From Hypoxylon rubiginosum (lineage: Eukaryota; Ascomycota; Sordariomycetes; Xylariales; Hypoxylaceae): a stretch of 64,000 nucleotides of DNA. The stretch is from positions 744,001 to 808,000 of the forward strand of contig CADCXA010000016.1 in assembly GCA_902806565.1 (NCBI GenBank), given 5' to 3'. The notes beneath the pieces were generated by a model. The model made no database searches and was not told where the DNA came from. It saw only the letters and a program-made list of their open reading frames with translations. The position numbers and the translations under genes were made by a program. Position 1 is the first letter of the stretch. Each line of letters starts with the position of its first letter. This document shows positions 45,591 to 58,433 of the stretch, piece by piece.

Positions 45591-46861
45591 TTAGTCCGAG
45601 TGATCGTCGTGGTGATCCTCAGATCCAGCGTCCGACTTGGCGTCGTTTTTATGTACCTTCCGGTGCCGCCGCAGGTTTGATACAACGGAAAAATGTCTTC
45701 CACACCCTTCAACTTCGCAACAGAAAGCTATTATACTCTTGTTAGCAATCCTACTCGTATCAACATATGCCATCGCCGCAACTTACGTTTTTCGCCTGTG
45801 TGACTGTACATGTGGGTTTGTAGCGAGCTTGGTCGTGTAAATCGCTTGTCGCAAACTTTGCACTTGTGCTTCTTCTGCGTGCTCGACGACACCTTCGAGC
45901 TAAACTGGCCCATCATCGATTGAGGTGCAGGGGGAGGCTGCGTCATAAGATTCGGTCGGGGAAGCGTTCGGGACGTAACAGACTCGATATCGGAACCTGC
46001 GGTCGAGTAGTCGCTGACCGACGAGTCTACCGACCCCGCATAATAACCACTACCATAGTTGCTTGCCGACGAGATAGAAGAACTCGTCGAGTGCGTCGAC
46101 GGAAAGCCGTACGAATCGGCGGAACCTCTACCGCGGTTCCCAGGAGGGTATATCGCTCGGGGGGTCTCTTGGCTCATCGCCAACATACCCTGACCGGCGT
46201 CGAGAGCGTCCGCGAAGCTCCTTCGATCGTCACTTTGAAGACCTCTGTGATTCATGTCAACCAATGAATTCCGGTGAGAGCGATGCGCGTCGCTAGTGCC
46301 GGGCTCGATCATCGACATGGAAGAAATTGACGTTTGGGAATACCTTCGGTTGTCGGCTTCCGGTGCAAGGGCAAATGTGGAGCGCATTGGTGCCGGTGCA
46401 TAGCCGGACACGCCGTCATAAGAGTTGGGCGATGCCGAGTACGTCGCGTTGACCGGGGAGGCCGCCGTCGCCGTCGCGTACGCCGACTCTCCGTACGCAG
46501 CCGACGTGGTTTGCATTCGGTTTAAGTTTAAGAGATCTTGCGGCATATTGAGTAAGTCCTGCTGTCCATAGAGGTCCGCCATGAGAGTGCTACCTGCTGA
46601 AGAAGCTGTCACTGGAATGCTCCCATACGATGCCATTGAGGCACTGCTACTAGGGCCCGTCCTCGCGGCATGCTGCTTGGCCATCGAGTCGAGGCCGCCC
46701 AGGTTGGCATTGAGCCCTTGCGAGTAGATGCTGTGGCTGCCATGTTGGCTAGAGGAGCCCGTAGCCCACGGGTTGGTGAAGTGCGGAGGGTTGGAGTAGG
46801 AAGACATGTGGTCGAAGTTGAGGGCTCCGAGTCGTGATTGATTATCAAGAGTCATAGTCAT
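45591..46861 (-). CDS. flbC: C2H2 zinc-finger regulator, FlbC-like (2 exons)
   Basis: Nuclear DNA-binding protein; in Aspergillus, FlbC promotes asexual development. 403 aa; exons 46861-45787 and 45727-45591, intron 59 nt (GTAAGT...TAATAG). The start is the first ATG (MTMTLDNQSR); the open frame upstream lacks an ATG. The N-terminal 300 residues are Ser/Ala/Tyr/Gln-rich and low-complexity, typical of an activation region. Two C2H2 fingers lie near the C-terminus: HKCKVCDKRFTRPSSLQTHM and CCEVEGCGRHFSVVSNLRRH. The intron falls exactly in the linker TGEKP between them. The C-terminus is short, acidic and His-rich. The FlbC assignment rests on the two-finger pattern. A Msn2-like factor is the main alternative. 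Confidence 0.8.
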
Positions 46862-48898
46862 CTTTGACAAAATATAACATAAGTGAGCAAAGGTTGGGAA
46901 GTAATGAGGCTTTCCAACGCTTTGGACCGGACTCCTTATTTTCCCTTTTTTAGAAAATAAAGAAGACGAAAGTCTGGATAGTTCGCTGATCAGATGCGGG
47001 ATCCCGAAGGAGGACAGATTCGTGTCACCTTGCCGAGGCGGTGACTTGTCTTTCAAGATCCAGTGAAGAAGATCCGTCACGAGCTACGGGAGGGGGATCA
47101 GCGAGCCTTAAGTGTGTTTGGCAGGACACTTTTAAGGAAGTATGCGACCAGGAACCCCCGAATAGCTGGAGCAGATGTACACGCTGGGGCCTGCCGGTAC
47201 TTTTCAGGCCAGCCCAATCGTCCGAAGCTTAACGCTCTCCAGCAATTGGGACGGGTGGAACCAATATCCTTAGCCTACAGAGTCCAGTGACGACGGTGAA
47301 CAGATTGATCGACAATCCAATGTCCCGTACTAAAGCAGGTCGAGGCAGGGTTGTTGCACACTGTAGGGTGCTACGCAGAGCACGGTAGGGTAGGATACTG
47401 AAGAGATCGAACCGGGGCTGAAATTTGAAAAGATGGTGTCCAATTTGATAGCAGCCGTTTTAGGTCTTGACTGATCATGAGAATGTGGAGTTCGGTGGCT
47501 CGTTTCAAGACCGAAGAGTAGAAGATCAGCAGCGGCCAGATATCCGGGAGGTCAGATGTACATAGAAGTCGACTGAGTGTACTTGTTACAGGAGTACCGG
47601 GTAAGGCCTGGGAGCACGATGCTGATCCGTGCTATAGCAGCCCACTGGTCAGGGGGGAAGTTCTTTGTTGTTGATATGTTGTTTAGTCTATTGTTGGAGG
47701 GGCCGACGTCGAGATGCGAGATTCGAGATATTTCGAATCTTGAGTTGTTGTTTTGAAGTGATGGGCAGAAGGGGGCACAGGCAAGAGGCAGGATGGCAGA
47801 TGGCAGGCTTTTTACATATATTACCGCTTCCCAAGCCGTCTAAGTATTTTAGGTGTGATGGAGTGGCCAGCTAGTACGTCAACTAGCATCAGAGGAGACT
47901 CAGTTTCTGGTTGCAAGGGGATTCCAGCGCCGGCCCTGTCGCCTGTTAAAAGTACCCTTGGGTATCAGGGTCTCTTTTCTCACCCACAACAGACGACGAT
48001 AAATTGGGGCGAGTGGGACAAGAAGGGACAGGCACAGGGATTGGAATAAGTTATTATGGAGGCGAAGAAGGGGGGAAAAGAAGAGGTCGAAGTACGGGAA
48101 ATGCCATAGGAAAGCTAGGTACGGTAGGTACGGTACGCAAAAGGGAGATGAGAACATGGCAGGGTGTGGTTGAAGGTAACGGCAAGGGTCTAAGGCTAAG
48201 GCTACGGGGGGGCGCGCCGTTGATGCTAGTCTGATAGACATGGCGTACATGTACCGGTACGGGTGGACACCACTATTACCACCTGGGCACCTTATGTAGT
48301 GCCCCATACCCAATGGCGCGCACCAAGGTACCCAGGTATTCGAGGGTACGAAGTACATACTACACGTAGGTATCATGGAAGACCCCCATGGAAGTCATGT
48401 TTATTATACAAAATGTACAGTACACACACATATGAAAAACGAACTGGATGCTGTAGTATACTACTATACTACACTTATATAACACCACATAGACATCATG
48501 CCTATCTGGGTTGTATATATCAAATATTATATTTGATGTATTAAATAAGGCAATAAGGCTCGTTCTTAGCTTACGCCATTGCCTATGTATGTGAAAGGAT
48601 AGGGGTTTTTTTTTGCCGTTATGCAGGGTCTAGAGGTGAGAGCATATGGCATAAAGCCGGCTCTATGCTTTTTCTTTCTCTTTTATTGTATTGATTTCTT
48701 TTTCTTTTTCCTCTTACATGCCGGCCCTAGCGATTCTAATGCTATCCAAGCATCCAAGCACCCAAGCCCATCTGATAATTCCGACGCTGGGTATTGGACA
48801 GTACCAAACCTGTCTTTGCCCAGGTGGTGACCAGTCGGGAAATAGCTGGAAGAAAAGAGTTACAAATTGTAATTCCTAAGCAACCTTCAAGTCTATAT

Positions 48899-48928
48899 CC
48901 ACGTCCACGTCCACGTCCACGTACACGT
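48899..48928. repeat. Tandem CCACGT hexamers
   Basis: Four CCACGT units followed by a variant ACACGT unit. Confidence 0.7.
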
Positions 48929-51900
48929 CCGCTACCATCTAAGTAGAACACCTGGGCACGGTACTTGCATTCGGGCTTTCCTATGGGATGTCCCACTTCC
49001 TCGACCCTTTCCCCTTTGGTGATTTTTGGTGGGAAGGATGAAAGCTAAGGGTGACTTAGCATGTCCGCTCTTGGCACTTCCCTACGTCATGCGGTGTGGG
49101 AATAGTGATGGAACACATTAAGGATGCTCCACAAAAGGTGGCTCTTCTCAAAAATGAGCGAAGAGGCATGCAGTAATCCAAGACACGACATCATTGAACC
49201 TACCTAGTAAGTTCCCATTAACCAAGAGCAGACGGACTTCTCTGTCCCGGTATCAAGGGATGATGAATAAGTATCAAAGAAAATAGCATTGGAGAAGAAA
49301 AAAAAATAGGAGATATCCCGTTTCGTTATGTTTTGTTTTTGTTTTCCTACTTGCATAATCCCTCCATCTACAGTTCTTCGTTCCTAGTTCATTCGTAACT
49401 TCTACTATCCTCCGCCCCGGCACTACAAAATAGTCGTGGCGGCAGTGTAGTAGGTGGTCTTCGTGTTCAGCCGACGATATCTTGGCAAATTGTTGTTGTT
49501 GTTTTTTAACTGCGATTACGGCACGGCACGTATGATAAGAACGGGATGAGACCGGCCAGAGGAATGGCGATGTGGTAGCTTACACCTACCACGTACGGAG
49601 TAGAAGCTTCAAAAACAATGTCGTCGGGATGAAACCGAGGGTTGCATATATGACGATATCTTCGAGCCAGTCGGGCCAGCTTCCTAAGTCCTTGGAAGCT
49701 AATTAAGCGGTACTGCCTCGGGAACCTTAACGATTATTGCTCAAGTGCTCACAGCACTGACGTCGTCGGTCAGGGTTAGCAAGCGAAGGAAGACCTGTGC
49801 AAGTATGACGACGGCACCGATAGAGAGGCCCTGTCTGTGGTATCTTACACGCCTTTATTACAGAGGGGTCTCTGGGGCTCAATCTACCAACCCGTCGGCC
49901 CTACGGTACCTAAGCGAATACTATAGTATGTATATAGGTGACGGCATAGTCTGTATCGTTCGTTCATCTATCTCACTATCTAGCGCTTATGTATGTAGGA
50001 ACCGTGGTGTTAACGTTTGTACAACCTCATCTACATTTCCATCTATATATATATATACCTGACCTACCTATTATTTTTCCTATCTTCTAGCCCTACGAGT
50101 GAGCAGCAGAATCAGATACTGGTAACCAATAGAGCGGCCTACAAGAAGAGTAAAACAGAATAACATCGCAACTAATATTAAAACACGACACAAAATTTCC
50201 GATGTAGGGATTTCTGTACGAAATACCGATGCCTACACTCATCGGTTTCTTAGTATGTGGTATATTTCTCTCCGAATAGAAGCTGGCTAGCAGGCCTGGT
50301 TACCTAAGGTACATCGACTACTTTGACGGGGGGATCTCTTGGCAATGACTGGGGTGTCGTCATAGCCTTTATTTATTTTTGACGATGTCGGGAGAAGGAT
50401 TTGAAGGTGTCTGATGCGAAAGGGCGATGATTGGACAGGCTGCGGATAGCGGGAAATACAGCGTAAGCTACCTAAGGTAGTCCTCCCCGGCGCCTCCACA
50501 ACTTGTTAGAAACGATACGACCAATCAATATCACCACACTAATAAAATAAAAAACCGACGGCGGGTCAATATAAGATACCGGGGCTCGGATAGTCCTAGA
50601 GGATAAGGACTAGGAACAGGACCCTGAAATCAGGGTAACGAAGGCGTCATCTCTTTCTCTAGGATCTAGGTATCTTTCGTTCCTGATGAACGGTGAATGG
50701 TGAATGGTAAATCCCAGTTGGGAAGATACCGCAAGATGCTACTTTCGCTGTAGGTATGATATAGAAAAAAGGTGTGGCATGCATGCAGCCACCAAAATTT
50801 TCCTAGTCACGGGTTGACAACAGTGAGTTTTACTCGGAGTAGACTAGAGTTGAATGTATAGTTACTTGCCTTATCCTACCCTACACCCAGGTACTTTATT
50901 ATGTATGTAGGTAGGTATATAATATTATCTGTATGGGGGTCGAAAAAGAAATGTGCAATCTACAAAGGTAGGGTTAGTTACGCCATCTTTAAATTACCAC
51001 TTAAAATGAAGAAAACAATAATACGGCAGTTCAAGATCTAAACAACGTCATATGCCAGATGCTAGATGGGGGTTTCTTCAAGGTTAAAACAAGGCTTAGT
51101 CAACGGCGTTCCAATCACTTTAAGCTTGAATTTTAGCGGAAAGCCATAGCGCCTGAGCGCTCACTGCCGGGCAAACCTTCGGTCGATTACAAGAATGGGT
51201 TGGAACATTGAATCAACCATTTGCAAGCCACCGGCAAGCCATCACAGACACGAACCAGTCCAGCGGTTCCATCCGAATCAAGAACGCCATTCGAAGCTAC
51301 TACCATAGCTGCCATAGTATGTACCTAGGTTAGTACTACGGACGGCCGCCTTTGCCCCGATCCTGTAGGTGCACGGGATGTACGTAGTGCGTGGATATCA
51401 GCGTGGATATCACGCGCAGGAGATATGGCTAGCCGTGGATCTTTTTGAGGGACCCTATATTCAAATCCCTAGGTAAACACGTGGTCGGCACTAAGACATA
51501 TCAAACCCCCTTAGAACCCCCTTAGCTATGAACTACGAGGTGGTAGTGGCTAGCAACGATCACGAACTAAGCAACGCATAGTGCGTCTATTTCTTCGAGA
51601 TCTATCTACTATGTATGTTCCTAGATACATACCTAGGTAGGTACCCCAGTTGTCAGTCTCTAACATGGATTACATGACTAGCTACTAGCTCGTCATCTTG
51701 GTGACTTGGTCACGACAGGGCGAAGGACCAAAGTGGTATTCGATATTTTAACAGTTCCGCTTATGTCTATATTACATTCCCACGGCTATACCGTGTACGG
51801 AATGGCCATGCTACGGGAGTCAAATTACATGCACGTGGGTAAATGATCGAGTTATTACATCGTAGGGTCCTAGGCGAGACCATCTCTCCGTCACATCTCG

Positions 51901-53520
51901 CACGCATCATGTGCAAGGCAGGCTGTTCTCTCTCTCGAACCACTTGCTGACTTCGGAAAACTACGAGACTCGCGTGTGTGGTTGGCGAAGCGGGATAGAC
52001 GTCCTAGCAGCCGCCTTGTCACGATTTTGGGTTCTTCCAGAGACCCTGCGTCGTCGATATCACAAACCCGCAGACCAGGTTGCATTCGACACTATCGTCC
52101 TGCGAAGATGGCTGCATGGCAAAAAATTTTACTCCCTTGGCGTTCATCTCTTTCGAAAGCGCATGTTCCGTTTTGGAACTTGGATGATAAGGCTAAGTCA
52201 GGTTTATTGTCTTGATACGGCAAACTATTGCAACTTGTCAGCACGCGCATGCATATATACCTGCTACACACACCTACACCTGCATACGCTTGCAGCAAAG
52301 CTGGATGGGACTCATATAAAACTATAGTGCAAATGCCTGGATGAGTCGTAAGCCATCTAGAGCTAGCATGCGTCAGGATCCAAAGGGGTCTTGAATGGAT
52401 ATGGGATATACTATTGAGGTTAGCATCGAGCCGAGTCTGCTTCTAGCTGGCACATGGCTAACATGGTGGTAGCGGCACTTGCCAATTCGCACAGATTCCC
52501 GAGACGCGACGTTGAGGATCATCGTGTCAACGGCATTTCCCCACTGTCCCGCTCTCTGGAGTCTGGGTGTCAGCGTGAAGGTCGAGGCCATTAAGGTTAT
52601 TTGTCTCATGTGTCGCACGTATCGTGTTTAACATTGTACATACCTACGAGGTATGTATATAAGGTAACACACTGTAAAGAACATAAAGCGTGTAAAGCGT
52701 GTAAACATCACCTAAGATACGTTGCCTAAAGTCATCCTCAAACTCCTATCACCCGTGTCGCCGCATAGACTCCCATGCTCTCTTCATCCTCCCGCCCCCA
52801 TACGCATACCCAGGTATACTCTCCACGCCAATCTCTTTCTCAACCTGCCTGCCTGCCCCGTTGAATCACATCAGGCGGCGTATGTAGTTACCTTCTAGAA
52901 GGTCGATGATGTCGAGTCGTAAATGGATATTTATCTCCAAATTGCGCAGGAGATATTGTCGTCCACTTTGGGGACCCCCGAGACATCCAACTGCCCAGTC
53001 AGAGGAGGCTCAGGGATGGCCAAGGAACAGGGGTATGTTTCAAGTAGAAATTCGACTGGCATTCCCCAAAGGTCGCATTAGCAATACCACTCAGATCCCG
53101 GTCGCTTGCCTGGCACCTCGTCGTCGATCATATCCGCTTCGAGAAGCTTTATGAGAGACGGCGTCTCTAGCGCACCTCTACCGCAGCGCGCCCCTTGCAC
53201 CCCATCTGCATCAGTGCGTCTGCACGAGCACCAGACTGCCAGACTGCCTGCCGTTGCTAGGAACGGTATTCCTATTTCAACCCGTACCCGACGAACATCA
53301 TGAATAACAAGCCCCCCGAGCAATCCCTTCTGTTGAGGTTCGGTTCCATTGATATTGTGGGTGGCTGTATCCCTTTTTATTACAGCGAAGAAGAGCCGCG
53401 AGGCGTTGCGAAACGAACAGATGGGCTCTGACCAGATTATACTATGTAATTTCATATTTCGTACGTGCTATGTATGGGGCAGATGAGATGCCGGACAAGG
53501 CCCAGGGCTCACAATCCAAC

Positions 53521-53544
53521 ATCCACACATCCACACATCCACAC
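53521..53544. repeat. Three tandem ATCCACAC octamers
   Basis: Perfect 8-bp unit repeated three times, then degenerate GGCCACAC. Confidence 0.7.
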
Positions 53545-56500
53545 GGCCACACGGCAATGATGGTGATGTTCAAGGATGCCGTAGTCTTGCCTCGTCTTGG
53601 CAACACGCTTACTGTGAAAGGGCAGCCGGTGGGTTATGTGGACAGGCCTATTCCGTACAAGACATCTAGCCTATTGCTCAGTATTGCGAGAAAAATAAAA
53701 ATAAAGTGAACTAGCCAGCTAGTCAGCTGGTAGTAGAGCACGAGCACCCACACTGCCGAAGCCGGCGGCTCCTACATAGTAGAAGGACAGAAGGAGAAAG
53801 GAACTGGTCGCCGACCAATGTTGACGAGGGTGTCATTAGCAAATTTCCTACCTGAGTCCTCCCACCAACGCCAACGCACTAAAATCTTTGGCCCAAGGAT
53901 TCAATACTATGCAGAGCCTTATTGCACGCACACAACCAAATGGGCAGCCCCGGCCTAGCTCCATTCCGGCTATTTGGGTTTCGATTATTTTTTTATTTAT
54001 TTTTTCATTTCGGACTCATCATTCAATACGAACACCAGATACCTTGTTCAAGTACGTGATTAATGATTGATACCAGGTAGTTAGTTAGCTACCAAGTTAA
54101 GCAACAAGCACCGTCGCAAATCAGAATATCGGGTTGGTATAGACAGGACATGCCATGGAGGAGTGAGTGAGTGAGTAACGGCATACGTGAATGAATACTC
54201 AGGCCCCGACGAGGCCGACGATGGGTGTTCCTAACCATCCGGCTCGGGACAGCCGAATAGCAGATGAGGCTTACAGCCAAGCAGCGCCACCCAATAGGAA
54301 CCGCTTTATGTAAGATAAGAACTCGAGCCAAGACAACCAGATGGCCTTTCGGGTTTACACGGAAATGCAGTCGATGGGAATCTTTCCAGCGAAGCAGCGA
54401 GCACCTTACACTATTTGCTCGGACTACAACCTGGTCAAAGTCACCGAAACCACTTACGGGGGTCCCTATTGCGAATGATTCCTACATAGGAAGAAATCAG
54501 ACGATGGAATAGGCAATCCTATTTTGCGATATAATAAATTGGACTCCCGGGGTGCGCAGCCTGGCTTCAATGTTCTCGGACTCACTGGCGTGTCATTAGT
54601 GGCTGGTATGTTCAGGGTCAGGGTTCTTCCGCTTGTAGTGACAGCTGCAGCTTTGAGCTCGAACGCAGCTGACAGACAGTACGTCGGCGTCGCCATACAC
54701 GATGTTTACTTTTACTTTTTTTCTTTTTCGATGCAAATATTGGCCGTAGACACTCCGAAAAGGAACATGTATTTTGTGACGGCATCGTGAAATTCCGCTC
54801 TATCGATCTTGAATACGAAAGGCAGCCCGGCATACTAGCACATCGTGCTACAAGTTGGTCTTTCATCGATATAGGTGGTATCGAGCATCGAAGAGCAAGG
54901 CCACCCACGCGTCAGCCGTGCATGCCCACGATTGAAAATTTCCAACCCTGTTAGCCCCTTTCCACGTCCCGGTAACATTTTATGTAATTACCATTTAGCC
55001 ATTCCTAATAGAGGATCACATCATTTGTTGTCACAGCAGTCTTACATATCTAGGTCTAGTCCGGTTTCTGTTAGTAATGGCAAGCTGTGTCTGCCTTCGC
55101 ACAGCCGCCGCGTAGTCAAGACGATGTATAACACCTGATGATTGACTCTACTTGGCCATTGTCCATTGACCCTAAGTGAGATTTATCTTCGTTTCCTAGC
55201 CTAATAACGTAACTTCTACATGAACTTAATGAAATAGTGGCAGGCTTCTTTTTCCTGTGCCGTTTCATTCATATCTCTTCCCCCTTTTAAGGGTCCGGAG
55301 GTTGAGTTCAGTGGATAGCATTGAAGTGAGAACGAAGGATTGCCACCCTGCAGAGATGTCCCTAGCCCCCGAATACAGGTTAAAGGAAGGGAGCTTAGAA
55401 GTATTTGCGATGGCCATTATAGTGAAATGTTGTTACCCCTTACGCCGTCCTGTGAGCCCCTCCTTCTCAATGTCATATCTTCATGCTATACTCACAGCAA
55501 GCTCTTTCTCGTATATTCGGTCGGACACAGCCTAGGTGAGAAGACATTTATAGATAATCGCTTAGTGGGAACTCATCGAATGAAATGTCTGGGAGTTAAG
55601 CTGAACTGCTGTCAGCTGAACAGAATCGTTCAAGCATGCAATCCTACTACGTATATCGCAACCAACTCTCTGGTTAAGTGTAAGTACTTTGAATTACAAG
55701 ACCCACTAGTGAGTCGAGTCCTGAGCGTTACATATGTACTGCCTAGGCTAGGTGTCGACATATCCTCTTTCAAGAGAAGCCCCTATTTTTTTATACCAGT
55801 TATACCTGACTAAGACGGTCGCTGTGTCACAGTTCGATGCTATTTGCCATTGGTAACTTCACACACCAATCAGAGGCTGGAATCATTATATTTTCACTGG
55901 CACACGACTTGACGGCCCGATACGTCTGTCTGGATTGTCCTTGTAGTGTCCTGTTTGGAATCATAACTGATAGTATTGGTAGACTTGGAGCTCCACAATG
56001 AATACGGAAGAGGCTAGAATAAAGACAGGTACATATGTGGCCAAATAGACTGCTACTAAGACGATTAAATTATTATATATAGATCAGTACTTAAGAAGAG
56101 GCTGAGAAGGATGTCAGCCTTCTCGACATAGGGGTAGCCGCCTCGGTGCGTTAAAAGGGGAACCCCTTCTCATCAAGACGGGTATGAACTATGGGCAACG
56201 CAGTGATCGCAAGATTTCTTTGACGGGAGTCTAGTTTCTCCGTTCCAATGAAGATGCACGTCTCTGCAGACAGCTTATACTACGATAAACCGGAAAGAGA
56301 TGTGCCTCGCCGCAGTAAATGTTCATACGCGCCAGTCCACCTTCAAGACTATTCCTGCTTGTAGCCCAGTATCACCGCATATTAAGGGCTATGACGTAGG
56401 TATTCTACACGCACGACGCCTAAGCTCATCTCATAGTAATGGGGAAATGATGTGTTGAGGTGACAGCAGCCTTTCTCTTGCTCGGAAGTGACATCCTAAG

Positions 56501-58433
56501 ACGAGGCCCGGTGGGTATGGCATCCAAGTTCTAGGCAGCAGGGTCATAATAATGGATACGGGTCCTAACGGCCCGGTAGCTCGATTGCTGGGTGCGGCCA
56601 CGAACAGACCCGGGATTATATCATTGCCCGCTTTCGGCTGAGGCCTTGCGGCTAAATGTACGCGACGTCGTACGACACCCGCCGTCCCGGGCTTGCGGAA
56701 CCTCGTCTTTTAGACTAGCATAAAGTCGTCGATGGCCACGATACCACGCGGTATCGAGAGTCGAGAGTCGGAATACGAGGCGCGGTAAGGTTCGTGCGTG
56801 ACTTTACCCCTGAGTGTGGAAACTGGGCGTTATCTTCATAGAAAATCGGCTCAAGACACTCCGTCAGGAGGGAAAAAAAGGCTCACCACCGAAACTTCAC
56901 CGGGTCTATTACGAATAATGTCACATATTCACGAAGTATGCATCTCTGTTAAATCTGAGTTAATTAAGTATTGCCTGTCGGATCGTAGAATGTAACCTAC
57001 GATCAACGTTACGTTGTACCTGCAAAGCATACATCGAATATATTTCCTACAGCGACCAGGAAAACTACCCAATAGCTCTTGCTTCACACGGGTTGGTAGA
57101 AGAAAAGATTAATGTCTGTAGCTGGTGCTGTTAACTACCTAGGTAGGTAGCTATTTCTTCAATATCGCTTCTTGTCTGTAGACGACTGGCTCATTAGCTC
57201 CCGCGTGGACGGCACAAGATCCACGGCCGGATTTAGGGACCGGGAAACCTCGAGTTCGCGGCATAATGACCATCAAGGGCTGGCGTTGTGGTTGTTAATT
57301 CCTAAAGGACATCATAGCTGTAGGGTGGTGTTCAGGAATCGTTCGTGCCTCAAGTGGCCCTACTCTGAGCAACGCAGGACTACGACAGCGAAAACCGGAA
57401 GTTGAACGAAGCATTAGTTAAAACAGATCACCATAGACGGCAGATCTAAGTTCTGGCCGACCTGGTACAGTTTCGTACATAGAGGATAGACTTAAACCCG
57501 GCAGTGTTGCTGGTACATGTTTTTATACCGACTTGGGCAACCTAGGTAAGGTTAGCACCACCATGATTCGATATGGAAGAATCAACAAGACTTTGAAGAT
57601 TTCCTCTACTTTGTCTGATATCCAGTGTCTTATTTAGGTATTTGGCATTCCCTGCCAGAGCGGATAGTTGAGACTTTATAACCTATAGATCCATAAACGT
57701 GGTTTCAATTCGACCTGGTCAGACTGGCATTGGATTAGGGAATATTGTCTCTGGTCATACTCGCCGCTCCTAAGGATATAAATCGGCCGATTACGAGGAA
57801 ATCTGGGGTAAGGCATTGAAAATGCCTTTGAAAGTTAGGCCCCGATACCTCGCAAGTCTGTTTTTGGATTGATGAGTTCGGTGTATTCTAACCAACTGAT
57901 CTGTCAGGGGTTAGCAAATGTTATGAGCTAGGATGAATGAAGTTGAGTTTCATATTCTTGGGCTTTCTATGTCAGTTCACCGCAGTTCTAGATGTTCAGG
58001 ATGGCTCTTAAAGAGAGTAATAAGGTGGATCTCTGACGAGGATAGATATTGACCATGGGATATATGTCACGGCATGGAACTTACTGTCGCTCTATGAACG
58101 TGTTTATAGAATAATCCGAAACAACCACTTAGTATCTGTTATGCCGATAGACGTTCCGTTAATGCTTCCAGAGCCAGACTGCTAATGATACTGATAAACT
58201 CAACGACGATCGACACTACTTTCCGCCTAGGGATCACAGCTCAAACATATTGACATGTACGTTTCACCCCTGTTCTGGCAGGGACCATTCGAGAACAGGA
58301 TGTGGTGGCGTTTGCGATGCTAACATAACAACACAACACACCAGGGAGCTGGGGTTTCATAAAGAGAACGTTCTAATAGTATAGGATGGAATCAGGCGAA
58401 ACTGCCGTGTATAACGAAGCTGGAAATTTGGAC

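Larger units (their letters stand above)
46862..58433. other. 11.6-kb gene-poor region upstream of the FlbC-like gene
   Basis: No open frame here shows a recognisable domain; the longest are about 160 codons and overlap others. It contains small tandem repeats at 48899-48928 (CCACGT), 53521-53544 (ATCCACAC) and about 54164-54177 (GAGT), many TACCTAGGTA-type words (for example the palindrome at 57135-57146), and A/T stretches. The part next to 46861 is the promoter and 5' UTR of the regulator. Base composition is ordinary, so this is not a RIP island. Unannotated RNAs or lineage-specific small genes cannot be excluded. Confidence 0.5.

Noticed and set aside
47900..48376. 158-codon open frame on the minus strand
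   Set aside because: Pro/Leu/Phe-rich translation of a pyrimidine-rich strand; no motif and no splice-supported extension.
53078..53455. 125-codon ATG-started frame, minus strand
   Set aside because: No recognisable motif, and it overlaps another frame; left as part of the gene-poor region.
55340..55813. 157-codon frame on the plus strand
   Set aside because: Its first codon is TTG, not ATG, and the sequence matches no family I know.
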